A model generated the notes under the pieces. It worked only from the letters and a program-made list of their open reading frames with translations, was not told where the DNA came from and searched no databases. 16,624 bases of DNA. It comes from an uncultured Spirochaetaceae bacterium. Lineage in GTDB: Bacteria > Spirochaetota > Spirochaetia > SZUA-6 > Bin103. Below are positions 6,225 to 14,068 of the stretch, piece after piece. Every line of letters begins with the position of its first letter. Position 1 is the stretch's first letter. Position numbers and translations under genes: made by a program. The stretch covers positions 1 to 16,624 of the forward strand of contig CAJWOB010000013.1 of assembly GCA_913043885.1 (NCBI GenBank), in the 5' to 3' direction.

Positions 6225-7955
6225 GTGCAACACCATCCGATCAGCAAGTACCGGCCGTTTCCACAGGTCGATCTGCCCGACCGCGCCTGGCCCACCCGGA
6301 CCATCGACAAGGCACCGACCTGGTGCAGCGTCGATCTGCGCGACGGCAATCAGGCGCTCATCAATCCGATGAACCTGGAGCAGAAGCTGCGGATGTTCGC
6401 ACTACTCACCGACATCGGCTTCAAGGAGATCGAGGTCGGCTTCCCATCGGCGGCGGAGGTCGAGTTCGAGTTCACCCGCACGCTCATCGAGCGAGGGCTG
6501 ATTCCCGACGATGTCTTCCCGCAGGTGCTGACCCAGTCGCGGCCACCGTTGATCGCCCGCACCTTCGAGGCGATCGAGGGGGCGGAGCGCGCCATCGTCC
6601 ATCTGTACAACTCGACCTCAGAGGTGCAACGGCGGGTGGTGTTCAACAGCGACCGCGACGGTATCAAGCAGATTGCGGTCGCGGGTGCTGCGCAGATTCG
6701 GGAGCTGGCCGACAAGACCGATTCCCATATCGTCTTCGAGTACTCGCCGGAGAGCTTCACCGCTACCGAGCTGGACTACGCGGTGGAGGTCTGCGATGCC
6801 GTGGTAGAGGTGTGGGACCCGAGCCCGGAGCGGCGCATGATCCTGAACCTGCCGGCGACCGTCGAGCTGGCGACACCGAATGTCCACGCCGACCAGATCG
6901 AATGGTTCCTGCGCCACGTGCAGCGTCGCGACAGCATCATCCTGAGCCTGCACACCCACAACGATCGCGGCACCGGGGTCGCCGCGACCGAGCTGGGCTT
7001 GCTGGCGGGAGCCGAACGGGTTGAGGGGACGCTGTTCGGCAACGGCGAACGCACCGGTAACGTCGACATCGTCACCGTCGCCCTCAACATGTACACCCAG
7101 GGGGTGGATCCCGGGCTGGAGCTGAGCGACTTGAGCCGGCTGATCGAGGTCTCGAACTACTGCACCGAGATCCCGATCGGCGTCCGTCACCCCTACGCCG
7201 GCGAGCTGGTGTTTACCGCCTTTTCTGGCTCCCACCAGGACGCCATCAAGAAAGGCATGGCCGCGCAGGCGGAGGTCCAGGCACAGGCGGACCAGAACGG
7301 CAAGAGTACCCGATGGGACGTCCCCTACCTGCCGATCGATCCCACCGACTTGGGACGCTCCTACGAGGCGATCATCCGTATCAACAGCCAGTCCGGTAAG
7401 GGCGGCGTCGCCTACGTGATGGACGCCGAGTTCGGCTGCCAGCTTCCGAAGACCATGCAGCCGGAACTAGGCCTGGTCATCCAGGCACTCAGCGACCGCG
7501 TCGGGCGCGAGATCGAGGCGCAGGAGATCTGGGACGAGTTCGAACGCGAGTATCTGCAAGCCGAGGAACCGATCCGCTTTGTCGACTACTCGATCTCCAC
7601 CGATAACCTCGACACGTCGAGGATGAACGGCACGTTGGTCGTCGAGGTCGACGGCACGCGGCGCGAGCTCACCGGTGCCGGCAACGGGCCAATCGATGCC
7701 CTCAAGGCCGCGCTGGGCAGCGCCGGGTTGGCGGACTTCCGCCTGACGCAGTACTCCGAGCACGCGCTGGGTCAGGGCAGCAACGCCACGGCGATCGCCT
7801 ACATCCAGATCGTCTACGGCGGCGAGGTGACGCGCTATGGAGCCGGCACCCACCCCAACATTGCCAAGGCGTCCGCGAAGGCTCTGCTCTCGGCGCTGAA
7901 TCGCTGCGTCCGCGCCAAGGAGGCGCAGACTGCCGAGATAGCCGTCCAGCGCTGA
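6225..7955 (+). CDS. leuA: 2-isopropylmalate synthase, type 2
   Basis: 576 residues. It condenses acetyl-CoA with 2-ketoisovalerate, the first committed step of leucine synthesis. The GTG start at 6225 is fixed by a strong AGGGAGGA (6211-6218). Seen: YRPFPQVDLPDRAWP and IDKAPTWCSVDLRDGNQAL near the N-terminus, where LRDGNQ carries metal- and substrate-binding residues. Further on are HTHNDRGTGVAATELGLLAG and GNGERTGNVDIVT, both in the TIM barrel. The C-terminal LeuA allosteric domain (about residues 440-565) contains TDNLDTSRMNGTL and GAGNGPIDALKAAL, which implies leucine feedback inhibition. Length and blocks match the LeuA type found in Actinobacteria and some Proteobacteria. Expression is controlled by the leader peptide and attenuator just upstream. 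It is convergent with ileS, with a 10-bp gap and no visible terminator. Confidence 0.96.
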   Translation: MQHHPISKYRPFPQVDLPDRAWPTRTIDKAPTWCSVDLRDGNQALINPMNLEQKLRMFALLTDIGFKEIEVGFPSAAEVEFEFTRTLIERGLIPDDVFPQVLTQSRPPLIARTFEAIEGAERAIVHLYNSTSEVQRRVVFNSDRDGIKQIAVAGAAQIRELADKTDSHIVFEYSPESFTATELDYAVEVCDAVVEVWDPSPERRMILNLPATVELATPNVHADQIEWFLRHVQRRDSIILSLHTHNDRGTGVAATELGLLAGAERVEGTLFGNGERTGNVDIVTVALNMYTQGVDPGLELSDLSRLIEVSNYCTEIPIGVRHPYAGELVFTAFSGSHQDAIKKGMAAQAEVQAQADQNGKSTRWDVPYLPIDPTDLGRSYEAIIRINSQSGKGGVAYVMDAEFGCQLPKTMQPELGLVIQALSDRVGREIEAQEIWDEFEREYLQAEEPIRFVDYSISTDNLDTSRMNGTLVVEVDGTRRELTGAGNGPIDALKAALGSAGLADFRLTQYSEHALGQGSNATAIAYIQIVYGGEVTRYGAGTHPNIAKASAKALLSALNRCVRAKEAQTAEIAVQR

Positions 7956-7965
7956 GGGCCCGCCG

Positions 7966-10900
7966 CTAGGCACGACTGAGCGCCAGGCGCACTTCCTCGT
8001 CGTTGACGCCGACCGCGTCGGCGGCGAGGGAGGGGTCCTCCGCCACCTCGACCGCCAGCGTCTCGGCGGCGACGTACTCACCGAACTGCGCCAGTGCCTG
8101 CTCGATGCGTTCGCCATCGGAGCTCCAGCGCAGGGTGATGCGGTCGGTGACCTCCAGCCCGGCGTCGCGGCGCATTGCCTGCACCCTGTTGACCACCTCT
8201 CGGGCATAGCCTTCGGCTATCAGCTCGTCGGTGAGCGCGCACTCCAGAGCCAGGGTGATGTCGCCTTCGCTGGCCACCGCCATCCCCTCGCGCGGCTCGC
8301 GCACCAGCACCAGGTCGTCAGCGCTGATCTCCTCGTCCTCGAGGCGAACAGACCCGCCGTCGGCAACGGCCGCTACCTGGGCCTCGTCGAGCGCGGCAAT
8401 GGCGTTTGCCACCGATTGCATCTTCTTGCCCAGGCGCCTGCCCAGCGCCTTGAAATCTGCCTTGGCCCGCACCGAAACCAGCTGCTCGGTGTCCTCGGCC
8501 TCGGCGACGCTGTGCACGTTGAGCTCCTCGGCGATCAGGCCCTCGTGCGCGGCTACCGCAGCCCGCGCCGCATCGCTGTGCGTTGCCACCGTTACCGCCG
8601 CCAGCGGCTGTCGGGTCTTCAGCGACTGGTCGGTCCGCAGCGCGCGTCCCAGGTTGACCACCTGACGTACCGTTGCCATCGCCTCTTCCAGCTCGGTGTC
8701 GATGAGCGACACATCCGCTTCCGGGAAGTCATCGAGATGGACCGAATCCACCGCCCCGCTCACCCCCGGTCGTACCATCAGCCCCTGGTAGATCTCCTCG
8801 GCGATGAACGGAACGATCGGCGCCATGACCCGAGAGTAGGTGACCAGCGTGGCGTGCAGCGTCGCAAACGCCGCCAGCTTGTCGGCGTCGCCACGGTCGC
8901 CCTCCGGGCCGCGGCGAGCGCGCCAGAACCTCCGCCGCGAACGCCGGATGTACCAGTTGGTGAGGTCGTCGATGAACGCCAACACGGTGGGGATGACGTT
9001 GTAGAGGTAGTAGCCCTCCATCTCGTTGTTCACCCGTTGTATCAGGCTCTGCAGCACCGACAGAATCCAGCGATCGATCTCCGGTCGCTCGGCAGGCGCC
9101 GGGGCGGCCTGCAACGCGGATACGTCGATCCCATCCGCCTCCGCGTAGGTGGTGAAGAACGAGTAGGCGTTCCAGTACGGGAGCATGACGGTGCGCGCGG
9201 TGTCGCGCAGCCCACTCTTGCTGAAGCGCAGTGTCTCGGCCCGCACCGTCGGTGAGTTCACCAGGTAGGCTCGCAGCACGTCGCCGCCGAACTCGTCCAG
9301 CACCTCCATCGGGTCCGGGTAGTTCAGCTTGCTTTTGGACATCTTGCGGCCGTCCTCGGCGAGGATCATTCCGTTGACCACGCAGTTGCGGAACGGCATC
9401 TCGTCCTTGAGCGCCGCCGCCAGCACCAGCAGCGTGTAGAACCAGCCGCGGGTCTGATCCAACCCCTCTGCAATGAAGTCCGCGGGGAATCTGCGCGCGA
9501 ACGTCTCCTCGTTCTCGAACGGGTAGTGCTGCTCGGCGTAAGGCATGGACCCCGACTCGAACCAGCAGTCCAGCACTTCCGGCACCCGCCGCATGGTGCC
9601 GTCGCAGGCATCGCACGCGAACGTCACCGGATCCACCACGTGCTTGTGCAGGTCGTCGAGGCGAACCCCCGACCGCTGTGCCAACTCGTCCACCGAGCCG
9701 ATACACAGCTGCTGCTCGCAGGCGTCGCACTCCCACACCGGGATGCAGCTGCCCCAGTATCGGTTGCGGCTGATCGCCCAGTCGCGGGCTTCCAGCAGCC
9801 AGTTGCCGAATCGGCGGCTGCCGACGTACTCCGGCACCCAGTGGATGCCCTGATTCAGCTCGGCCATCCGCTCCCGTAGCTGCTCCACCCGCACGAACCA
9901 GGTGGGGATCGCTTTGTAGATGAGCGGTGTCTCCGTGCGCCAGCAGAACGGATAGGAGTGGCGGATCTGGTCGCGGCGTACTAGTGCGCCGCTGGCCTTC
10001 AGCATCTGAATGATGGTCTTATCCGCCTCTTTTACCAGCTCCCCGGCTACCTCCGGCACCTGATCGGTGAAGCGGCCCGCGAGATCGACCGGGTCCACCA
10101 GTGCCTGGATCCCCGCCCGTTGCAGCGAGTAGAAGTCGGCCTCGCCGTAGGCAGGTGCCATATGTACCAGCCCGGTGCCCTCCTCGGTGGTGACCTCGTC
10201 GCTGGCGATGGTGCGGAAGGCGCCGTTGCCGCGTTCCTCGGCGAAGTAGCCGAACGGTGGCTGGTACTCCAAGCCGACCAGCGCGCTGCCGGGTAACCGG
10301 GCAACCACTTCCGGTGCGTCGCCGGTCCACATCTCCTCCAGCCGCTCCTCGGCGAGCCAGTAATAGGCGGCGTCGTTGGCGTCGCTGTTAGCTCCGCCGG
10401 CGCTGTCGCGCACCCGCACGTACTGCACCTCGGCACCCACCGCCACCGCGAGGTTGCCGGGCAGGGTCCACGGCGTGGTGGTCCAGATGAGGAGCCAGTC
10501 CCCGGTCTCCGCGCCGCCACGCTGTGCGCTGCCACTCGCGGCTGCCGGCTTCGTCACCGCCAACCGAACGGTGATCGAGGGATCGTCCACCTCGCGGTAG
10601 TCCATGTTGGCCTCGAAGTTGGACAACGGCGTGGTCGCCCCGAACGAGTACGGCAGCACTTTGAAGTCGCGGTAGACCAGCCCCTGATCCCACAGCTGGC
10701 GGAACACCCACCACACCGTCTCCATGAAGGGCAGATCCATGGTCCGATACTGCTTCTGAAAGTCGACCCAGCGGCCGATCCTGCGGGTGACCTCCTGCCA
10801 GTGGCTGGTGTTGGCGTTCACCCGCGCGCGGCACGCCTCGTTGAAGCGTGCGATGCCCAACTCGGCAATCTCGCTTGGGCTGTTGATCTCCAGCTCCTTC

Positions 10901-11208
10901 TGCACCTCCATCTCCACCGGGAGACCGTGGGTGTCCCAGCCGAAGCGCCGCTGAATACGGTGCCCGCGCATGGTCCAGTAGCGCGGAACGACGTCCTTGA
11001 GGATGCCGGCGAGCAGGTTGCCGTAGTGGGGGCTGCCGGTCGGGAACGGCGGCCCATCGTAAAAGGTGTACTCCCGTTCCTCGGAGCGCTGGTCGATGGA
11101 CCGCTGGAAGGCGTTGGTCTGGTCCCAGAGCTCAAGCACACCCTGCTCAAGGGCGGGAAAGTCGGGCTGATTGGATACGCGCCTGAAAGGCGAAGCGCTG
11201 CTACTCAT
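7966..11208 (-). CDS. ileS: Isoleucyl-tRNA synthetase, type 2 (eukaryote-like)
   Basis: 1080 residues, charging tRNA-Ile. The ATG at 11208 is chosen because AGGGAG (11220-11215) lies 6 nt before it. A longer frame to 11280 would translate the T-box itself and is rejected. Seen: the class I signature as HYGN (residues 61-64, where the consensus is HIGH or HYGH), GWDTHGLPVE, the editing-domain block WTTTPWTLPGN, a two-part CDAC zinc-site insertion, DCWFESGSMPYA, GLDQTRGWFYTLL, and KMSKS (about residues 622-626). The long C-terminal region without the bacterial type-1 zinc finger is typical of the type-2 class, which is known in Actinobacteria, some Firmicutes and eukaryotes and often tolerates mupirocin. 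The only clear oddity is the last residue of the HIGH box. Regulation is by the T-box leader at 11209-11458. Confidence 0.96.
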   Translation of the reverse strand: MSSSASPFRRVSNQPDFPALEQGVLELWDQTNAFQRSIDQRSEEREYTFYDGPPFPTGSPHYGNLLAGILKDVVPRYWTMRGHRIQRRFGWDTHGLPVEMEVQKELEINSPSEIAELGIARFNEACRARVNANTSHWQEVTRRIGRWVDFQKQYRTMDLPFMETVWWVFRQLWDQGLVYRDFKVLPYSFGATTPLSNFEANMDYREVDDPSITVRLAVTKPAAASGSAQRGGAETGDWLLIWTTTPWTLPGNLAVAVGAEVQYVRVRDSAGGANSDANDAAYYWLAEERLEEMWTGDAPEVVARLPGSALVGLEYQPPFGYFAEERGNGAFRTIASDEVTTEEGTGLVHMAPAYGEADFYSLQRAGIQALVDPVDLAGRFTDQVPEVAGELVKEADKTIIQMLKASGALVRRDQIRHSYPFCWRTETPLIYKAIPTWFVRVEQLRERMAELNQGIHWVPEYVGSRRFGNWLLEARDWAISRNRYWGSCIPVWECDACEQQLCIGSVDELAQRSGVRLDDLHKHVVDPVTFACDACDGTMRRVPEVLDCWFESGSMPYAEQHYPFENEETFARRFPADFIAEGLDQTRGWFYTLLVLAAALKDEMPFRNCVVNGMILAEDGRKMSKSKLNYPDPMEVLDEFGGDVLRAYLVNSPTVRAETLRFSKSGLRDTARTVMLPYWNAYSFFTTYAEADGIDVSALQAAPAPAERPEIDRWILSVLQSLIQRVNNEMEGYYLYNVIPTVLAFIDDLTNWYIRRSRRRFWRARRGPEGDRGDADKLAAFATLHATLVTYSRVMAPIVPFIAEEIYQGLMVRPGVSGAVDSVHLDDFPEADVSLIDTELEEAMATVRQVVNLGRALRTDQSLKTRQPLAAVTVATHSDAARAAVAAHEGLIAEELNVHSVAEAEDTEQLVSVRAKADFKALGRRLGKKMQSVANAIAALDEAQVAAVADGGSVRLEDEEISADDLVLVREPREGMAVASEGDITLALECALTDELIAEGYAREVVNRVQAMRRDAGLEVTDRITLRWSSDGERIEQALAQFGEYVAAETLAVEVAEDPSLAADAVGVNDEEVRLALSRA

Positions 11209-11458
11209 GCCGGGCTCCCTGTTGGTTCGCCCGGGACGACCGTAGCCCGCGAGGGCCCGTGCCGCGGTACCACCCGGCATTCAGAGCGCGTGCGACGCGA
11301 GTCGCCGACCGCGGTCGATGACCTCGGTCGCAGCGCAGTGCGCTTCGTTGGACCAGTAACGCTGGCCAGCGGCAGGGTCTACTGCCGGCGGCTGGCCGTG
11401 GCCAGCCCGCCGGGTTCTTCCTGCGGCTCGGGAGAGATAGCTCCGTCGTCGCCGATGT
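11209..11458 (-). promoter_or_regulatory. T-box riboswitch in the ileS leader, short Stem I, probably acting on translation
   Basis: Core: GGGTGGTACCGCGG (11275-11262), a perfect T-box, with UGGU to pair the ACCA end of uncharged tRNA-Ile. Its partner CGTCCC lies at 11238-11233. Antisequestrator: CCGGG (11277-11273) with CCCGG (11235-11231). 5' part: a short Stem I with CGGC/GCCG and GGAG/CTCC helices and the terminal loop CTATCT, which holds the Ile codon ATC. Next comes Stem II: GCAGG (11424-11420) with CCTGC (11376-11372), an internal loop with AGTA (11383-11380) as in S-turns, and a 12-bp helix with one bulge and a CACG loop (11413-11385). Sequestrator: CCGGGC (11234-11229) with GCCCGG (11215-11210), covering the end of the Shine-Dalgarno and excluding the antisequestrator. 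There is no T-run, so control of translation is inferred, as in actinobacterial ileS T-boxes. Confidence 0.9.
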
Positions 11459-11464
11459 AGCGCG

Positions 11465-11493
11465 AATGTAGGGACAGCGAGCCGGCCGGTCAA
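11465..11493 (-). promoter_or_regulatory. Promoter of the ileS T-box transcript
   Basis: On the minus strand, TTGACC (11493-11488) and TACATT (11470-11465) are separated by exactly 17 bp. Transcription would start near 11458, immediately before the short Stem I. A CGGCCG/CGGCCG inverted repeat overlaps the -35 just after the acetyltransferase stop. Confidence 0.65.
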
Positions 11494-11503
11494 CGGCCGA
11501 CGC

Positions 11504-12602
11504 TCAGAACATCCAGTCGTAGTGCGGAGACGCCGGGGGCAGAAATGCAACATCGAGCGGTGCAAGCAGGTCGTCGGGAGCCTCGAGCTGGTCGGTGAGC
11601 GCCATGCTGCTGGCCGACCGTGAGCCAATCCACATCCGCGACAGCGCGCCGACACCTATCCGCAGCGTCGGTAGCGCTGGATCGACGGCAGCCACCGTCA
11701 CCTCGCAACGCTCCCCCAGCCGGAGCCGGTAGTCACCGCCGACCCCGCGCCATCCGTCGCCGTCGAGATGTTCGGCAACTGGATCTTCTACCAACAGGTT
11801 CAGCTCGATCTTCACGGGACAGGAGTTCGCGGCGAGGCATGCCTGCAGGTCGAGGATCCGGATCTGCGATTCGGCACAGGTGTCGAAGCGCTGATCCATC
11901 TCGCCGCCCCTGCTGACCATCTGAGTGCGGAACGGCCGGTCGATCAGATCCTGGATTTGCAGCTGTGGCGGCTCGGCCATCTTCACCTGTCGCACCTGGT
12001 CGCCGAGGCTCCTGAGCACCGACAGCAGCTCGATGAGCTGACCGCCGGTCTCGTAGCCCATCCAGCCGACGGTGCAGGGGCCGTTCTCCCCTTTGGCTCG
12101 AGCCAACAGGTGGTGGCTCAGACGCCCGGACGGCCCGTCCCGAAATCCGAGAAAGAAGGAGCTGACGCACTCCGGGTCCAACATCAACTCGGCGCGGGAG
12201 AACTCCGCGGCGTCGAACGACACGCTGCCATGCCCGCGCAGCCTTCGTACCCGGTTGGCGTGAATCTCAGTGATGTCATCGCCGCTCAGCCGCAGCGGCG
12301 GCCTTGTCAGTCGCGGCACGCGCAGATGGGCGGGATCGAAGCTGGCGTGAAGGGTGTAGCCCAACGTGCCGAAACCGAGCCGGTCGTAGAATCCCTGCTC
12401 GAACATGCCGAGCCCGGCGGCTACCTCGCCGCGCTTCGCCGCTCAGCTCGGCCACGAGCGTGTCACCTACGCCGACCACATCCGCTAGGACTCGATCGGG
12501 CCCTTCCTTGGCCTTGCGGTCGCGGTCGTGGGCCATCCAGCCCACTTCTTCGAAGATGCGGGTGACCGCCGCCAGGTCCTTGGGTCGGTAGGGGCGAATC
12601 AT
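11504..12602 (-). pseudogene. Eis-like GNAT acetyltransferase with SCP2-type C-terminal domain, frameshifted
   Basis: Two consecutive frames make one protein. The first part starts at ATG 12602 (GAGGA ribosome site in the palindrome just upstream) and reads MIRPYRPKDLAAVTRIFEEV through TLVAELSGEA, an N-terminal GNAT fold. Near 12425-12445 the frame changes to give RGEVAAGLGMFEQGFYDRLGFGTLGY, the FYxRLGF block of Eis-type enzymes. A long C-terminal part ends in SPHYDWMF (TGA at 11506-11504). The acetyl-CoA loop (RGxG) region expected between these blocks is missing. Total coding length is about 366 residues against roughly 400 for the family, so about 40-50 residues seem lost in a frameshifting deletion. 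Eis-type enzymes acetylate amines such as aminoglycosides or lysines; the substrate here is unknown. The gene is 37 bp downstream of the MATE gene, likely the same transcript. Without the CoA loop it should be inactive. Confidence 0.72.
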
Positions 12603-12606
12603 GCTG

Positions 12607-12640
12607 TCCTCAGAGGACGGCCCATGCTTGGGCATAGGCT
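12607..12640 (-). other. Inverted repeats between the MATE and acetyltransferase genes
   Basis: Two small symmetric elements fill this gap. GTCCTC-t-GAGGAC (12619-12607) contains the GAGGA ribosome site of the acetyltransferase gene, and GCCCA/TGGGC with a 4-nt loop lies next to the MATE stop. There is no T-run. They could hinder initiation or be chance; the evidence is only the symmetry. Confidence 0.3.
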
Positions 12641-14034
12641 CAGCTGGCCGGTGCCGGCTCCGGCAGTGGGGTAGTACCCGCCGGTCCCGCCGCCGTCACG
12701 CGGGCAAACGTCCCTCGCAGCCAGACAAAGCCGATCGTCGCGGAGACGAGGTTGGCGCCGATTACCACCCACCACAGCCGACTGAGCTGCGGCGCCAGTC
12801 CCGCGGTCACTGCCAATCCGAGCACCAGCATGATGGCAACGCGAACGCCGGTAACGGCGAAGCCATTCCACGAACGGCCGAGTGCCTGGAATGACGACAC
12901 GATGACGAAGCTGGCGGAGAACACCCCGTAGGCAAGCGGCACCGAGGTCAGATAGCTGCGGGCGTAGCCGGATATGACCGGATCGTCGCTGAAGGTGGCC
13001 ACTATTGCCCCGTTCAAGAGCGCCGCCGCTATCCCGATCGCACTGCCGAGCCCAAACGCAAACAGCACCGCAACGCGAAACGCCGCCAGAGCTCGTTCAG
13101 GACGGCGGGCGCCCATGTTCTGTCCGATCATCGCCAGCGCCGCGACGCCGAACCCGACGGCAGGGAGGAAGCCGAAGAACTCCACCCGGAAGCCGATGCT
13201 GAAACCGGCGGCTCCTGCCGCGTCGAAACGGCTGGCAACGATCCCGGCCAAGATGGCAAGAGCGACGGGACCGAGCACGCTGGTGAGCGCGGCTGGAAAG
13301 CCGATGGACAGGACCCGTTTGACCGACTCCCACTTCGCCGTGAGGTTGCTGAACCGAAAGCGGACCATCATCGGTCGGATCCTCAACAGGGTGACCCCGG
13401 CGACCAGGATCAGTACCTGCGACGTAACCGTGGCCACCGCCGCCCCGCGAATGCCGAGCTCCGGGAATCCGGCCCAGCCGAAGATCAGCAGCGGATCCAG
13501 AACCGCATTGAGCACCGTCGAGCAGGCGAACAGCACGGCAACCGTGCGGTTGTCTCCCTGTGCGTTGAAGCCGAACACCACCGCGAAGAACAGGAACATG
13601 GTGAACGAAGCAGACGCGGTAATCGTGAAGTAGTCGAGCGCCAGGGGTAGGATGTTCTGCGCCTCCGCGCCATTCAGCTCCAGCAAGGGGGAGCGGAAGA
13701 CCAGCGCCACCGTCGTGAAGAATACCGCGGCGATGAAGTTGAGCACGAACGACTGCCCCAGCACCCGCTCGGCGCCGGCGATATCGCGCTTGCCGATGTT
13801 CATCGACATCAGCACACCCGAGCCGACGGTGACGCCGATCGTCAGCGCAATCATCGTAAACAGCGTGATCTGCGAGATGCCGACGGCGGCGATGGCGAAC
13901 TCGCTGAGTCGCCCCACCCACCAGGCGTCCACCAGCCCATACACGGTCTGGAAGAAGATCGACAGCATGGTCGGCCAGGCGATATTCCATGTATGTGATG
14001 GGATGGATCCGGTGCTGAGATCTCGTCCGACCAT
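12640..14034 (-). CDS. MATE-family multidrug efflux transporter
   Basis: 464 residues with about twelve hydrophobic spans, the usual size of a NorM/MepA-type MATE exporter. These couple Na+ or H+ entry to extrusion of cationic drugs or metabolites across the inner membrane. Seen: the first repeat begins with IAWPTMLSIFFQTVYGLVDAWWVGRL, very typical of the family. QTVYGLVDAWWVG corresponds to the conserved segment of TM2, and the second repeat begins near FPAALTSVLGPVALAILAG. The start ATG at 14034 lacks a clear Shine-Dalgarno. The C-terminal tail is short and rich in Pro and Ala. It lies between the DUF4202 gene (34-bp gap) and the acetyltransferase (37-bp gap) on the same strand, suggesting one operon. 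The substrate cannot be deduced. Confidence 0.93.
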   Translation of the reverse strand: MVGRDLSTGSIPSHTWNIAWPTMLSIFFQTVYGLVDAWWVGRLSEFAIAAVGISQITLFTMIALTIGVTVGSGVLMSMNIGKRDIAGAERVLGQSFVLNFIAAVFFTTVALVFRSPLLELNGAEAQNILPLALDYFTITASASFTMFLFFAVVFGFNAQGDNRTVAVLFACSTVLNAVLDPLLIFGWAGFPELGIRGAAVATVTSQVLILVAGVTLLRIRPMMVRFRFSNLTAKWESVKRVLSIGFPAALTSVLGPVALAILAGIVASRFDAAGAAGFSIGFRVEFFGFLPAVGFGVAALAMIGQNMGARRPERALAAFRVAVLFAFGLGSAIGIAAALLNGAIVATFSDDPVISGYARSYLTSVPLAYGVFSASFVIVSSFQALGRSWNGFAVTGVRVAIMLVLGLAVTAGLAPQLSRLWWVVIGANLVSATIGFVWLRGTFARVTAAGPAGTTPLPEPAPAS

Positions 14035-14068
14035 AGGCGCGAAGCGTACTGGCCGCGATCGGCGGCGG

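Noticed and set aside
11209..11280. N-terminal extension of IleS by 24 residues (start at 11280)
   Set aside because: The extension is the translation of the T-box core. The ATG at 11208 has an AGGGAG ribosome site at 6-nt spacing and begins the recognisable IleS sequence.
11313..11340. Hairpin with a triloop ATC (GGTC-ATC-GACC) as the T-box specifier
   Set aside because: It lies in the Stem III position, downstream of Stem II. The CTATCT loop of the 5' Stem I is in the expected place for the specifier.
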